16,968 nt of DNA from Clostridia bacterium. GTDB lineage: Bacteria; Bacillota; Clostridia; Christensenellales; Aristaeellaceae. Position 1 is the first letter of the stretch. The number at the start of each line of letters is the position of its first letter. Below, in pieces: positions 1-6,216 of the stretch. The notes beneath the pieces are model-generated. The model saw only the letters and a program-made list of their open reading frames with translations, was not told the origin of the DNA and ran no database searches. Made by a program: the position numbers and the translations under genes. The stretch spans positions 1 through 16,968 of the forward strand of contig JAEDKS010000036.1 of the NCBI GenBank assembly GCA_016295665.1, read 5' to 3'.

Positions 1-1689
1 CTGGAAGCCGTCCCAGCCATCATCCACCTCGTGGAGCGCGGGCACGTCCCGGTAGAGCAGGTTCAGCTCCCGCACGCACTTCTGCAGCTGCGGATGCTTG
101 TCGTAGAGCAGCAGGAACCAGTCCAGCTGATCGTCGAACCGCCACTCGATCATCTGCCCGAACTCGCCGCCCATGAACAGCAGCTTCTTGCCCGGATGGG
201 CCATGGTGTAGCCGTAGAGCGCCCTCAGGCCCGCGAACTTCCGCCACAGGTCGCCCGGCTGCTTGTCCAGCATGGACTTCTTGCCGTGCACCACCTCGTC
301 GTGGGAGAAGGGCAGGATGAAGTTCTCCGAGAAGGCGTAGAACAGGGAGAAGGTCAGCTTGTCGTGGTGCCACTTGCGATAGATGGGATCGTAGCCCACA
401 TAGGCCAGCATGTCGTTCATCCAGCCCATGTTCCACTTGAAGCTGAAGCCCAGGCCGCCCAGGTAGGCGGGCTTGGTCACGCCGGGATAGGCATGGGACT
501 CCTCCGCGATCATCATCACGCCGGGGAAATCGTGGGCCGCCGTCTGGTTCAGCTTCTGCAGGAAGGCGATGCCGTCCAGGTTCTCCCGACCGCCGAACTT
601 GTTGGGCAGCCATTCGCCCTCGTTGCGGCAGAAGTCATAGTACACGATGGAGGACACCGCGTCCACGCGGATGCCGTCGGCATGGAACCACTCCAGCCAG
701 AAGCAGGCGCTGGACAGCAGGAAGGACTGCACCTCGCCCCGGGCCATGTCGAACATGTGGGTGCCCCACTGGGGCATGTCCCCCCGGCGCGGGTCGGGAT
801 GCTCGTAGCAGGCGGTGCCATCGAACCGGCGCAGGCCCATGGCATCCCGCGGGAAGTGGGCGGGCACCCAGTCCAGAATCACGCCAATCCCCGCCTGATG
901 GCAGCGGTCAATGAACCGCATCAGCTCCTGGGGCTTGCCGTAGCGGGCCGTGGCCGCGAAGTAGCCCGACACCTGATAGCCCCAGCTGGCATCCAGCGGA
1001 TGCTCCATCACCGGCAGGAGCTCGATGTGGGTATAGCCCATCTCTTGGACGTAGGGAATCAGCTCGTCCGCCGTTTCCTCATAGGTCATGACGCGGCCCG
1101 CGGCCTTGGCATCGTCGCCGCTGGCACCCTTGCCGCCGTCGCCGCTCTTCTGGGAGCCCACCCGGCGCCAGGAGCCCAGATGCACCTCGTAGATGTTGAT
1201 GGGGCTGTGCTTCTGGTCGAAGGCCGCCCGCTGCTTCATCCACGCGGTATCGTTCCAGGCGAAGCCGTCCAGGTCACAGAGCACGGAGGCCGTGCTGGGC
1301 CGCTCCTGCATGGCGAAGCCGTAGGGGTCAGCCTTGTCCTGCCACTCGCCCGACTGGGCCTGTACCGCGAACTTGTAGGTCTTCAGCTTCTCCGCCGCGC
1401 CCTCATAGGCGTAGCGCCCGGGATCGGAGCTCACCTCAAAGCGTTCCGCCGGCACGCGGATTTCCCAGGTGCCGTCAAACTGCTTCTTCATGGGACAGGC
1501 CGTTCTGTCCCACCGGCAGAACTCGCCCACCAGCGAAACCTGACGGGCGTTGGGCGCCCACACCGCAAAATGCCACATGGGCTTCCCGTCCTGCAGAACA
1601 GGGTGCGCCCCCAGCATTTCATAAGCCCGGCGGTTATTTCCCTGATGGAACTGCTCCCGAACATCGGCGGTCGGAGCAACATAGCGCAT
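1..1689 (-). CDS. glgB: 1,4-alpha-glucan branching enzyme (3' end outside window)
   Basis: GlgB cuts an alpha-1,4 glucan chain and rejoins it as an alpha-1,6 branch in cytoplasmic glycogen synthesis. The frame reads 563 codons from ATG at 1689 to the window edge; family members are about 630-640 residues, so the last part of the C-terminal beta domain is missing. Residues 1-135 hold the CBM48 N-terminal domain (FAVWAPNA, VGEF). The GH13 barrel shows DWVPAHF (273-279), the nucleophile in GIRVDAV (Asp343), the acid/base in MIAEES (Glu396) and the transition-state Asp in FSHDEVVH (Asp464). An in-frame TGA seven codons upstream makes this ATG the start; the ribosome binding site is weak. Residues about 177-200, just after GSWRR, carry an extra Gly/Ser/Asp/Lys-rich stretch. 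No other glycogen gene is visible. The family call is certain. Confidence 0.95.
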   Translation of the reverse strand, partial: MRYVAPTADVREQFHQGNNRRAYEMLGAHPVLQDGKPMWHFAVWAPNARQVSLVGEFCRWDRTACPMKKQFDGTWEIRVPAERFEVSSDPGRYAYEGAAEKLKTYKFAVQAQSGEWQDKADPYGFAMQERPSTASVLCDLDGFAWNDTAWMKQRAAFDQKHSPINIYEVHLGSWRRVGSQKSGDGGKGASGDDAKAAGRVMTYEETADELIPYVQEMGYTHIELLPVMEHPLDASWGYQVSGYFAATARYGKPQELMRFIDRCHQAGIGVILDWVPAHFPRDAMGLRRFDGTACYEHPDPRRGDMPQWGTHMFDMARGEVQSFLLSSACFWLEWFHADGIRVDAVSSIVYYDFCRNEGEWLPNKFGGRENLDGIAFLQKLNQTAAHDFPGVMMIAEESHAYPGVTKPAYLGGLGFSFKWNMGWMNDMLAYVGYDPIYRKWHHDKLTFSLFYAFSENFILPFSHDEVVHGKKSMLDKQPGDLWRKFAGLRALYGYTMAHPGKKLLFMGGEFGQMIEWRFDDQLDWFLLLYDKHPQLQKCVRELNLLYRDVPALHEVDDGWDGFQ

Positions 1690-1755
1690 CGCTGCACCCG
1701 CTTTCTTTCAGTTAGTCTTGAAGCCGACTGCTTCCCCGCTTTTTCTATCTATTCT

Positions 1756-1785
1756 ATTGTAACCACAATTATGCTTTTTCGTCAA
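1756..1785 (-). promoter_or_regulatory. Sigma-A-like promoter of glgB
   Basis: On the minus strand TTGACG (1780-1785) is followed after 18 nt by TACAAT (1756-1761). This would start transcription near 1748 and leave a leader of about 60 nt before the glgB ATG. A small inverted repeat, ATTGT-AACC-ACAAT (1756-1769), overlaps the -10 and could be an operator. Confidence 0.7.
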
Positions 1786-1848
1786 GGCAAATTCTGCACT
1801 TTTTGAAAACTTTTTTGTTTTTTTCTTCTTTCGGGGGGCTCTCCGGCC

Positions 1849-1877
1849 TCATAACCGCGCTCCGGGGCGCATAGACC
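1849..1877 (+). promoter_or_regulatory. Candidate sigma-E-type promoter of spoIID
   Basis: TCATAAC (1849-1855) and CATAGACC (1870-1877) are 14 nt apart. From memory the Bacillus sigma-E consensus is roughly kmATATT, 14-15 nt, CATACAmT; the match is 5 of 7 and 6 of 8. Transcription would begin near 1884, about 50 nt before spoIID. B. subtilis spoIID is sigma-E dependent, which fits, but a match of this quality can arise by chance. Confidence 0.35.
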
Positions 1878-1885
1878 CTGCATGG

Positions 1886-1908
1886 GGCGCACGATGACCC
1901 CGTGCGCC
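1886..1908 (+). other. Leader hairpin ahead of spoIID
   Basis: GGCGCACG (1886-1893) and CGTGCGCC (1901-1908) form a perfect 8-bp stem with a 7-nt loop. It ends 12 nt before the spoIID Shine-Dalgarno sequence (1921-1925). There is no T run on either side, so it is not a standard terminator. It could modulate translation or mRNA stability, or be chance in GC-rich DNA. Confidence 0.4.
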
Positions 1909-1933
1909 ACCCTGCTGACCGGAGGTGATGTCC

Positions 1934-3028
1934 ATGCGCACCGGCCCCTCGCTGCGGCTCTGTGCCCTGCTGCTGTGCGTCTGTCTGCTCTGGGCCGCCT
2001 GCGGCTGTCCCCTGACGCCCCCGGAGTGGGCACAGCTGCCGCAGACCCTGCAGCGCATTCTTGCCCGGGCGCCCGCCCAGGCGCTGCTGCTCTGGCGGAG
2101 CTGGCTGCTCCATCCGCCCGCGCTCCTGTCCCGGGACTTCGCCGGGGCGCTGCGGGCCATGGGCTCCGTGACGCTGCGGGTCTGGAACGGGGAAAGGCAG
2201 TCGCCGGAGGAAATGGCGCTGGAAAGCTATGTGCTGGGCGTCACCGCGGCGGAGATGCCCGCCGGGTATGCCCCCGCCGCGCTGCAGTGCCAGGCGGTCG
2301 CCGCCCGCACTCGGGCCATCTCGACCTGTCTTGCGCTGGGCGGCAACGGCTGCCGGAGCCACCCGGACTGCGATGTCTGCACGAGCAGCGCCTGCTGTCA
2401 GGGGTACCTGTCCGCCCAAGGCCGCCGGGAGAAGTGGGGTGACACCGCCGATGTCTATGAGGCCCGGCTCGCCGCCGCCGTCCGGCAGACCGCCGGGCAG
2501 ATCCTCGTGTGGGACGGGCTGCCCATCGAGACGCTGTACCACGCCTGCTCCGGCGGCGTGACCGAGGACGCGGCAGCGGTGTTCTCCCGGAGTGTCCCCT
2601 ATCTGGTCAGCGTGGACAGCCCCGGCGAGGAGCAGGCCACCGGCTTTGAGGTTCGCACCGAAATGACGCGTGTGGAGGCCGCTCAGGCGCTCTGCGCCGC
2701 CTTCCCCGGCTGCGGTGTGACCGCTGAGCAGCTGCCCGCGCAGCTGAAGCTGCTGTCCTCCACCGCCTCCGGGCGCATCAGCCGCGTCCGGGTGGGCAGC
2801 GCGGAGGTGACCGGCGCCGCCTTCCGGCAGGCGCTGGGACTGCGCAGCACGCTCTGCACCTGGGAGGCCGACGGGGACAGCATCACCTTCTCCACCCGGG
2901 GCTACGGGCACGGCGTGGGCATGAGTCAGGTGGGCGCTCAGGCCATGGCAGCCTCGGGCGCGGGGTGTCCGGCGATTCTCGCCCACTACTACCCCGGCAC
3001 CTGCCTGGTGACGCTGCCGGAGGAATAG
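1934..3028 (+). CDS. spoIID: Stage II sporulation protein D, lytic transglycosylase
   Basis: SpoIID cleaves glycan strands so the mother-cell membrane can move around the forespore during engulfment. The protein has 364 residues: a membrane-anchoring hydrophobic segment at about 8-25, then the SpoIID domain from about 78. The catalytic Glu is probably Glu107 in AAEMPAGY, followed by the QAVAART helix. Conserved C-terminal motifs are GYGHGVGMSQ and AHYYPGT. A Cys/His-rich loop (Cys140, His143, Cys146, Cys149, Cys154, Cys155) matches the zinc loop of clostridial SpoIID, except that the usual HC pair is CC. ATG 1934 is preferred over GTG 1925 or ATG 1928 because GGAGG (1921-1925) lies 8 nt before it. 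spoIIQ follows after 43 nt, the order known from Bacillus. The identification is secure; the zinc role is inferred. Confidence 0.93.
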   Translation: MRTGPSLRLCALLLCVCLLWAACGCPLTPPEWAQLPQTLQRILARAPAQALLLWRSWLLHPPALLSRDFAGALRAMGSVTLRVWNGERQSPEEMALESYVLGVTAAEMPAGYAPAALQCQAVAARTRAISTCLALGGNGCRSHPDCDVCTSSACCQGYLSAQGRREKWGDTADVYEARLAAAVRQTAGQILVWDGLPIETLYHACSGGVTEDAAAVFSRSVPYLVSVDSPGEEQATGFEVRTEMTRVEAAQALCAAFPGCGVTAEQLPAQLKLLSSTASGRISRVRVGSAEVTGAAFRQALGLRSTLCTWEADGDSITFSTRGYGHGVGMSQVGAQAMAASGAGCPAILAHYYPGTCLVTLPEE

Positions 3029-3051
3029 CGGGGCGCCCGATGGGAGAGAAT
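3023..3051 (+). promoter_or_regulatory. Candidate sigma-F-type promoter of spoIIQ
   Basis: GAATA (3023-3027) overlaps the spoIID stop region, and GGAGAGAAT (3043-3051) follows after 15 nt. From memory the Bacillus sigma-F pattern is GywTA, 15-16 nt, GGnnAnAnT; the -35 matches 4 of 5 and the -10 fully. The leader would be only about 14 nt but would include the GAGG ribosome binding site (3059-3062). SpoIIQ is made under sigma-F in the B. subtilis forespore. Confidence 0.4.
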
Positions 3052-3071
3052 GGCTCCCGAGGTGATGTCCG

Positions 3072-3737
3072 TTGAGGAAGAAGGAAAACCGGGGCCGCTG
3101 GAAGGGCCTGCGGGCGCGGGTGAATAGCTTTCTGGAGCATCAGGGCTTCCTGATTGTCATCAGCGCCTGCGTGTCGGTGATCATTGGCACGGCGGTGTGG
3201 ACAGGCCGTCAGGAAACGCTGCCGCCGTCGCCTACCCCGCCGGTGGAGCAGGGACAGTCCGCCGCGCAGCTGCTGCAGCAGTCGCTTCAGGAGGCCGCGA
3301 CGCCCGCGCCGACCCCTGCACCCACCCTGGCGCCCTTTCAGGCGCCCCTTGCGCACGTCGTGGTGCTGTGCGCCTTCGACAACAGCCGCCTGACCGTGTC
3401 CGGTGTGACCGGGGTCTACCGGGTGCATGACGCGGTGGATCTGGCGGCGGAGACGGGCGAGAAGGTGCTGGCCATGGCGGACGGCGTGGTCAGCGATGTG
3501 CAGGAGAAGGGCGTGGACGGCGTCTGCGTGGTCATCGGGCACCCCGGCGGCATCGAAGCAGCCTACGCCGGGCTGAGCCTGTGCGCCGCGCTCCGGCCCG
3601 GCGACACGGTGCAGAAGGGACAGACCATCGGCTTTGCCGGCGCGGGGCCACTGGACGAGCGCGACGGCGAATCCCATCTGCATCTGCGCGTGACCCGGGA
3701 CGGCGTCGCCGTCGATCCCCTCACCCTGTGGCGGTAG
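3072..3737 (+). CDS. spoIIQ: Stage II sporulation protein Q, LytM/M23 domain
   Basis: SpoIIQ sits in the forespore membrane and pairs with SpoIIIAH of the mother cell in the engulfment and feeding-channel complex. The 221-residue protein has a basic cytoplasmic start, one membrane span (about 26-43), a Pro/Thr/Ala-rich linker (50-90) and a LytM/M23 fold (about 93-221). All zinc-site residues are visible: His119 and Asp123 in VHDAVD, and HLH at 202-204. B. subtilis SpoIIQ lost one ligand, while Clostridioides difficile SpoIIQ keeps the site, so this copy is of the intact type. The start is TTG 3072: GAGG lies 9 nt upstream, and the frame is closed by TGA at 3063. Length and position next to spoIID support the call over a generic M23 peptidase. 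Confidence 0.88.
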   Translation: MRKKENRGRWKGLRARVNSFLEHQGFLIVISACVSVIIGTAVWTGRQETLPPSPTPPVEQGQSAAQLLQQSLQEAATPAPTPAPTLAPFQAPLAHVVVLCAFDNSRLTVSGVTGVYRVHDAVDLAAETGEKVLAMADGVVSDVQEKGVDGVCVVIGHPGGIEAAYAGLSLCAALRPGDTVQKGQTIGFAGAGPLDERDGESHLHLRVTRDGVAVDPLTLWR

Positions 3738-3772
3738 CCGCTTCCATCGTCTGACACTTTACAGAAGCGGCT
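3736..3772. repeat. 9-bp inverted repeat between spoIIQ and the sigma factor gene
   Basis: AGCCGCTTC (3736-3744) and GAAGCGGCT (3764-3772) are perfect inverted copies separated by 19 nt. The left arm begins within the spoIIQ stop codon; the right arm lies just downstream of the -35 of the sigma-gene promoter. No T run follows, so it may be an operator or a weak hairpin terminator. Confidence 0.45.
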
Positions 3773-3786
3773 TCCTGTGGTATCAT
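3758..3786 (+). promoter_or_regulatory. Sigma-A-like promoter of the ECF sigma operon
   Basis: TTTACA (3758-3763), a 17-nt spacer and TATCAT (3781-3786) give a good housekeeping-type promoter. Expected start is near 3793, leaving a leader of about 86 nt. I did not find a clear ECF-type AAC/CGT promoter here, so autoregulation is not evident. Confidence 0.6.
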
Positions 3787-3814
3787 CATGGCAGCGAGCG
3801 TCGGCTCCATCCAT

Positions 3815-3851
3815 GCAGCAAAATTTTTTCAAAAAATCCTGAATTTGCTGC
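3815..3851 (+). other. Long hairpin in the leader of the sigma factor gene
   Basis: GCAGCAAA (3815-3822) pairs with TTTGCTGC (3844-3851), and the interior can form a second T6/A6 stem (ATTTTTT 3823-3829 with AAAAAAT 3831-3837). It stands 9 nt before AGGAGG (3860-3865). Its AT-rich core stands out against the GC-rich genes. It could affect translation or termination. Confidence 0.4.
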
Positions 3852-3878
3852 AAGAAAACAGGAGGCTCCCGCGTTATT

Positions 3879-4436
3879 ATGTTGGAACGCTTCAAAAGAG
3901 ACGATGTGGAGGATGCGACCGTGGAACAGGCTGCGGATTGTGCGCTCAGCACAGCCACCTTCGAGGAGCTGTACCAGCGCTACGCCAACGATGTGCTGCG
4001 CCTGTGCTACTTCTACCTCGGTGACCGTCAGCGGGCGGAGGATGTGTGCCAGGACGTGTTCGTCCGGCTGCTCACCACGAAGCCGGAGCTGCAGGTGGGC
4101 CGGGAGAAGGCATGGCTGTTCAAGGTGGCGGTCAACCGGTGCCGGGATCTGTGGCGCGGAGCCTGGCTCCGCCGCGTGGTGCTCGGCTCCCCGGCCTTCG
4201 AGCTGGTTCCCGGGCCTGACCCCATCGGCGAAATGGCAGACAAGCAGGCGATGATGGAGGCCATCAATCAGCTGCCCGCCTCCTTCAAGGAGGTGATCCT
4301 GCTGCACTACTACCAGGGTTTTGGCATCGGCGACATCGCCGCGATGATGGATCTGCCGGAGGGCACCATCTCCTCGCGGCTGAGCCGGGGCAGAAAGAAG
4401 CTGGAAGGTATACTGAAAGGAGATGATGCCCGGTGA
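3879..4436 (+). CDS. ECF-type RNA polymerase sigma factor
   Basis: An alternative sigma factor of the extracytoplasmic-function group, 185 residues, which directs RNA polymerase to a small regulon in response to an envelope signal. Region 2 spans about 28-66, with the FEELYQRYANDVLRL helix and the DVCQDVFVRLL core-binding and -10 recognition segment. Region 4 spans about 130-180, with LPASFKEVILLHYYQGFG and the helix-turn-helix IGDIAAMMDLPEGTISSRLSRG. ATG 3879 has AGGAGG 13 nt upstream, a longish spacing; no better in-frame start is visible. An extension of about 25 residues precedes region 2. The stop overlaps the next gene by 4 nt (GTGA), so the two are translationally coupled, as is usual for a sigma/anti-sigma pair. 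Its target regulon cannot be told. Confidence 0.9.
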   Translation: MLERFKRDDVEDATVEQAADCALSTATFEELYQRYANDVLRLCYFYLGDRQRAEDVCQDVFVRLLTTKPELQVGREKAWLFKVAVNRCRDLWRGAWLRRVVLGSPAFELVPGPDPIGEMADKQAMMEAINQLPASFKEVILLHYYQGFGIGDIAAMMDLPEGTISSRLSRGRKKLEGILKGDDAR

Positions 4437-5362
4437 AACGACTGGAACAGCTGCCGGAAATAACGAATGAGACCCTTGGCGGACTGGTGGCCGGGCAGGA
4501 AATGAAGGCGCGGATCCTCGCGTCCGCCGCCGCCCCCCGCCGGCGCAGACCCGCCGCCCGCGTGTGGGTGCCCGCGCTGTGCGCCACGCTGGCGCTGGTG
4601 GTGGGCCTGTCCGTGGGGCTGCCCTCGCTGCTGGCGACCCCCTCGCAGCAGCCGCTCATCAGCAGCATGCCCGCCGGTGACGGCACCGTGGGCAACGAGC
4701 AGGCGCTGCTGGATCTCAACGGCACCAATGTGAACGTGGGCGCCCGGGGCACCGCCCCTGACTTCCGGAGCATCTGGGAGAGCGGCTCCGACGGCTCCTT
4801 CCCCATGATCGGGCTGAAGGGCCGCTACTACCGCATGCTCACCACCCCCGACAGCGTGTCCTCCACCCTGCTGGGAAGCTCCCTGGGCAGCGTGGAGAAC
4901 TTCACCACCGAGCCCGCGCTGGCGGGCAGCGACGTGGTGATGAGCAACCGGGTCGCCGGCGGCACGGAGGTGTATGAAATCTCCGGCATGGGCGGCACCC
5001 TGGTCGCGGCGCAGGTGGACGGCGTGTACCGCGTGTTCCAGCGCGTCAGCTTCAACGGTGGCGCGCTGCTGGGCCGGGAGACCCTCGCTGACACGCTGCA
5101 GATCAGCGGGCACATCCTGATGATGGAGCTCTCCGGCGTGGGCACCGTGACCGACAGCCAGACGGCGGAGCAGCTCTTCGCCACCCTGACCGGCAAGGCG
5201 CAGTTCGAGAGCAGCGGCACCGTGTCCGGCAAGCAGAGCCTGCTCATCGAGCTGGACAACGGGCTGACCCTCCAGCTGCTCGTCAAGAACGACAAGCTGG
5301 GCGCCTGCGGCGTGTGGAGCTGCCCGGAATTCTTCGAGGCCTTTGAGGCGGCGGTGCAGTAA
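4433..5362 (+). CDS. Membrane-anchored protein, probable cognate anti-sigma factor
   Basis: This 309-residue protein has a short cytoplasmic start (1-43) ending in a basic patch (residues 36-43), one membrane span (about 44-67) and a large extracytoplasmic part (about 70-309) rich in Gly, Ser and Thr. The topology and 4-nt overlap with the sigma gene suggest an anti-sigma factor holding the sigma factor at the membrane. I do not see the HxxxCxxC zinc motif of ZAS-type anti-sigma factors, and the cytoplasmic part is short. I do not recognise the outer domain; it may sense the signal. The start is GTG 4433, 9 nt after GGAGA (4419-4423). It could instead be an unrelated membrane protein in the operon. 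Function is inferred from context. Confidence 0.6.
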   Translation: MKRLEQLPEITNETLGGLVAGQEMKARILASAAAPRRRRPAARVWVPALCATLALVVGLSVGLPSLLATPSQQPLISSMPAGDGTVGNEQALLDLNGTNVNVGARGTAPDFRSIWESGSDGSFPMIGLKGRYYRMLTTPDSVSSTLLGSSLGSVENFTTEPALAGSDVVMSNRVAGGTEVYEISGMGGTLVAAQVDGVYRVFQRVSFNGGALLGRETLADTLQISGHILMMELSGVGTVTDSQTAEQLFATLTGKAQFESSGTVSGKQSLLIELDNGLTLQLLVKNDKLGACGVWSCPEFFEAFEAAVQ

Positions 5363-5402
5363 GCGCCGTCCGAAGCCTCCCTACGACGTTTCTCCTCCTC
5401 CC

Positions 5403-5443
5403 GGCACCGATGCGGGGCACAAGCGCCGCACCGGTGCCTTTTT
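5403..5443 (+). terminator. Rho-independent terminator after the sigma operon
   Basis: GGCACCG (5403-5409) pairs with CGGTGCC (5432-5438), with TGCGG/CCGCA inside (5411-5415, 5426-5430), followed by TTTTT (5439-5443). It ends the sigma/anti-sigma transcript 40 nt after the stop codon. It lies between convergent genes; the minus strand has no U run here. Confidence 0.85.
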
Positions 5444-5469
5444 CGTGCCCCGGCAAGCGGTGCGCCCGC

Positions 5470-6075
5470 TCACTCATGCAGCAGTAGCGCCCCCGGGCCG
5501 TTCCTGCCGATGGAGCGGACAATGTCCACCACCTCGCGCCCCAGCTCCTCCAGGGAGCAGTCCGCGCCGCCGATGAGCCACTGACAGTACAGGTTCTCAA
5601 TGCCGCCCGCGCAGAACAGCACCCGCAGCCGGAACCCCGTGGAGCGGGAGATTTCCGGCGGGATGGACGGATCCTGCATCAGGCTCTCCACGAAGATGTC
5701 CTTCAGCTGCTCCATATAGTGCTCCGCGCCGTCCAGGCGCAGCAGCACCCGGTAGAGCCGACCGTTCTGCTTCAAAAAGCGGTTGACCTCCTGCATCAGC
5801 GGCTCCGGATCCTGCCAGTAGCCGTGGGTGCGCACATCGGCAAGCACCTCCCGGAGCTTGTCCACCACCTCCTGCACGATCTCCTCGATCACCCCGTGCA
5901 CATCCGGGTAGTGGGCATAGAACGTCGTCCGGTTGATGCCCGCCACCCGCACCAATTCGCTCACCGTGATCTTCCGCGGGTCCTGCTCCTCCAGCAGCGC
6001 CATCAGCGCCGCCCGGATCCGCTCCCGGGAGCGCCGCGCACTCTTGTACTCCGCCTTGCCGCTCCTGCTCTCCAT
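5470..6075 (-). CDS. TetR/AcrR-family transcriptional regulator
   Basis: A dimeric repressor of 201 residues. The N-terminal helix-turn-helix lies at about 36-56 (KITVSELVRVAGINRTTFYAHY), with the family's typical TTFYxHY end. The remaining helical domain should bind a ligand and mediate dimerisation; its C-terminal part resembles the class found in many Firmicutes TetR proteins without known ligands. ATG 6075 is chosen because GGAGGAAG lies just upstream; the frame is open further, to 6213, but that extension runs through the promoter. The gene diverges from an ABC export operon with a shared control region, so it most likely represses that operon and itself. The ligand cannot be predicted. 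No convincing terminator is seen for this gene. Confidence 0.9.
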   Translation of the reverse strand: MESRSGKAEYKSARRSRERIRAALMALLEEQDPRKITVSELVRVAGINRTTFYAHYPDVHGVIEEIVQEVVDKLREVLADVRTHGYWQDPEPLMQEVNRFLKQNGRLYRVLLRLDGAEHYMEQLKDIFVESLMQDPSIPPEISRSTGFRLRVLFCAGGIENLYCQWLIGGADCSLEELGREVVDIVRSIGRNGPGALLLHE

Positions 6076-6151
6076 GCCGCTTCCTCCCCGCGCCGAAGGC
6101 AAAATCCGACACCGGAACATGGATTGTCGGTTGCCTTTTCGCGCTGGATTG

Positions 6152-6180
6152 AATATACTATGACCTGAGGGAAAAGTCAA
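6152..6180 (-). promoter_or_regulatory. Promoter of the TetR-type gene
   Basis: On the minus strand TTGACT (6175-6180), exactly 17 nt, then TATATT (6152-6157). The spacer (6158-6174) contains one 9-bp half-site of the inverted repeat described separately. Confidence 0.75.
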
Positions 6181-6205
6181 CAGTTGTTTGATTTTGTTTC
6201 CCTCA
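6166..6205. promoter_or_regulatory. Probable TetR operator: 9-bp inverted half-sites in two divergent promoters
   Basis: TGAGGGAAA (6166-6174) and TTTCCCTCA (6197-6205) are perfect inverted copies 22 nt apart, with centres 31 bp apart (about three helical turns). The left copy lies in the -35/-10 spacer of the tetR promoter and the right copy in that of the ABC promoter. That placement suggests one regulator silencing both directions. Confidence 0.65.
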
Positions 6206-6216
6206 AAGATCATATT
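6188..6216 (+). promoter_or_regulatory. Promoter of the ABC export operon
   Basis: TTGATT (6188-6193), 17 nt, CATATT (6211-6216). It would start near 6223, leaving a leader of about 100 nt. A short direct repeat, GTTCAC at 6230-6235 and 6241-6246 (11-bp period), lies just downstream of the expected start. I see no other recognisable element in 6247-6303. Confidence 0.65.

Noticed and set aside
31..1806. 591-codon open frame on the + strand
   Set aside because: It lies opposite glgB, whose protein matches the whole GH13 family pattern. The + product has no domain I recognise and is a GC-rich antisense shadow.
1769..2986. 405-codon open frame on the - strand
   Set aside because: Antisense to spoIID; Gly/Pro/Arg/His-rich composition typical of shadows and no ribosome binding site.
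6076..6213. N-terminal extension of the TetR-type protein to 6213
   Set aside because: It would cover the -10, -35 and operator; ATG 6075 has a strong ribosome binding site and begins just before the DNA-binding domain.
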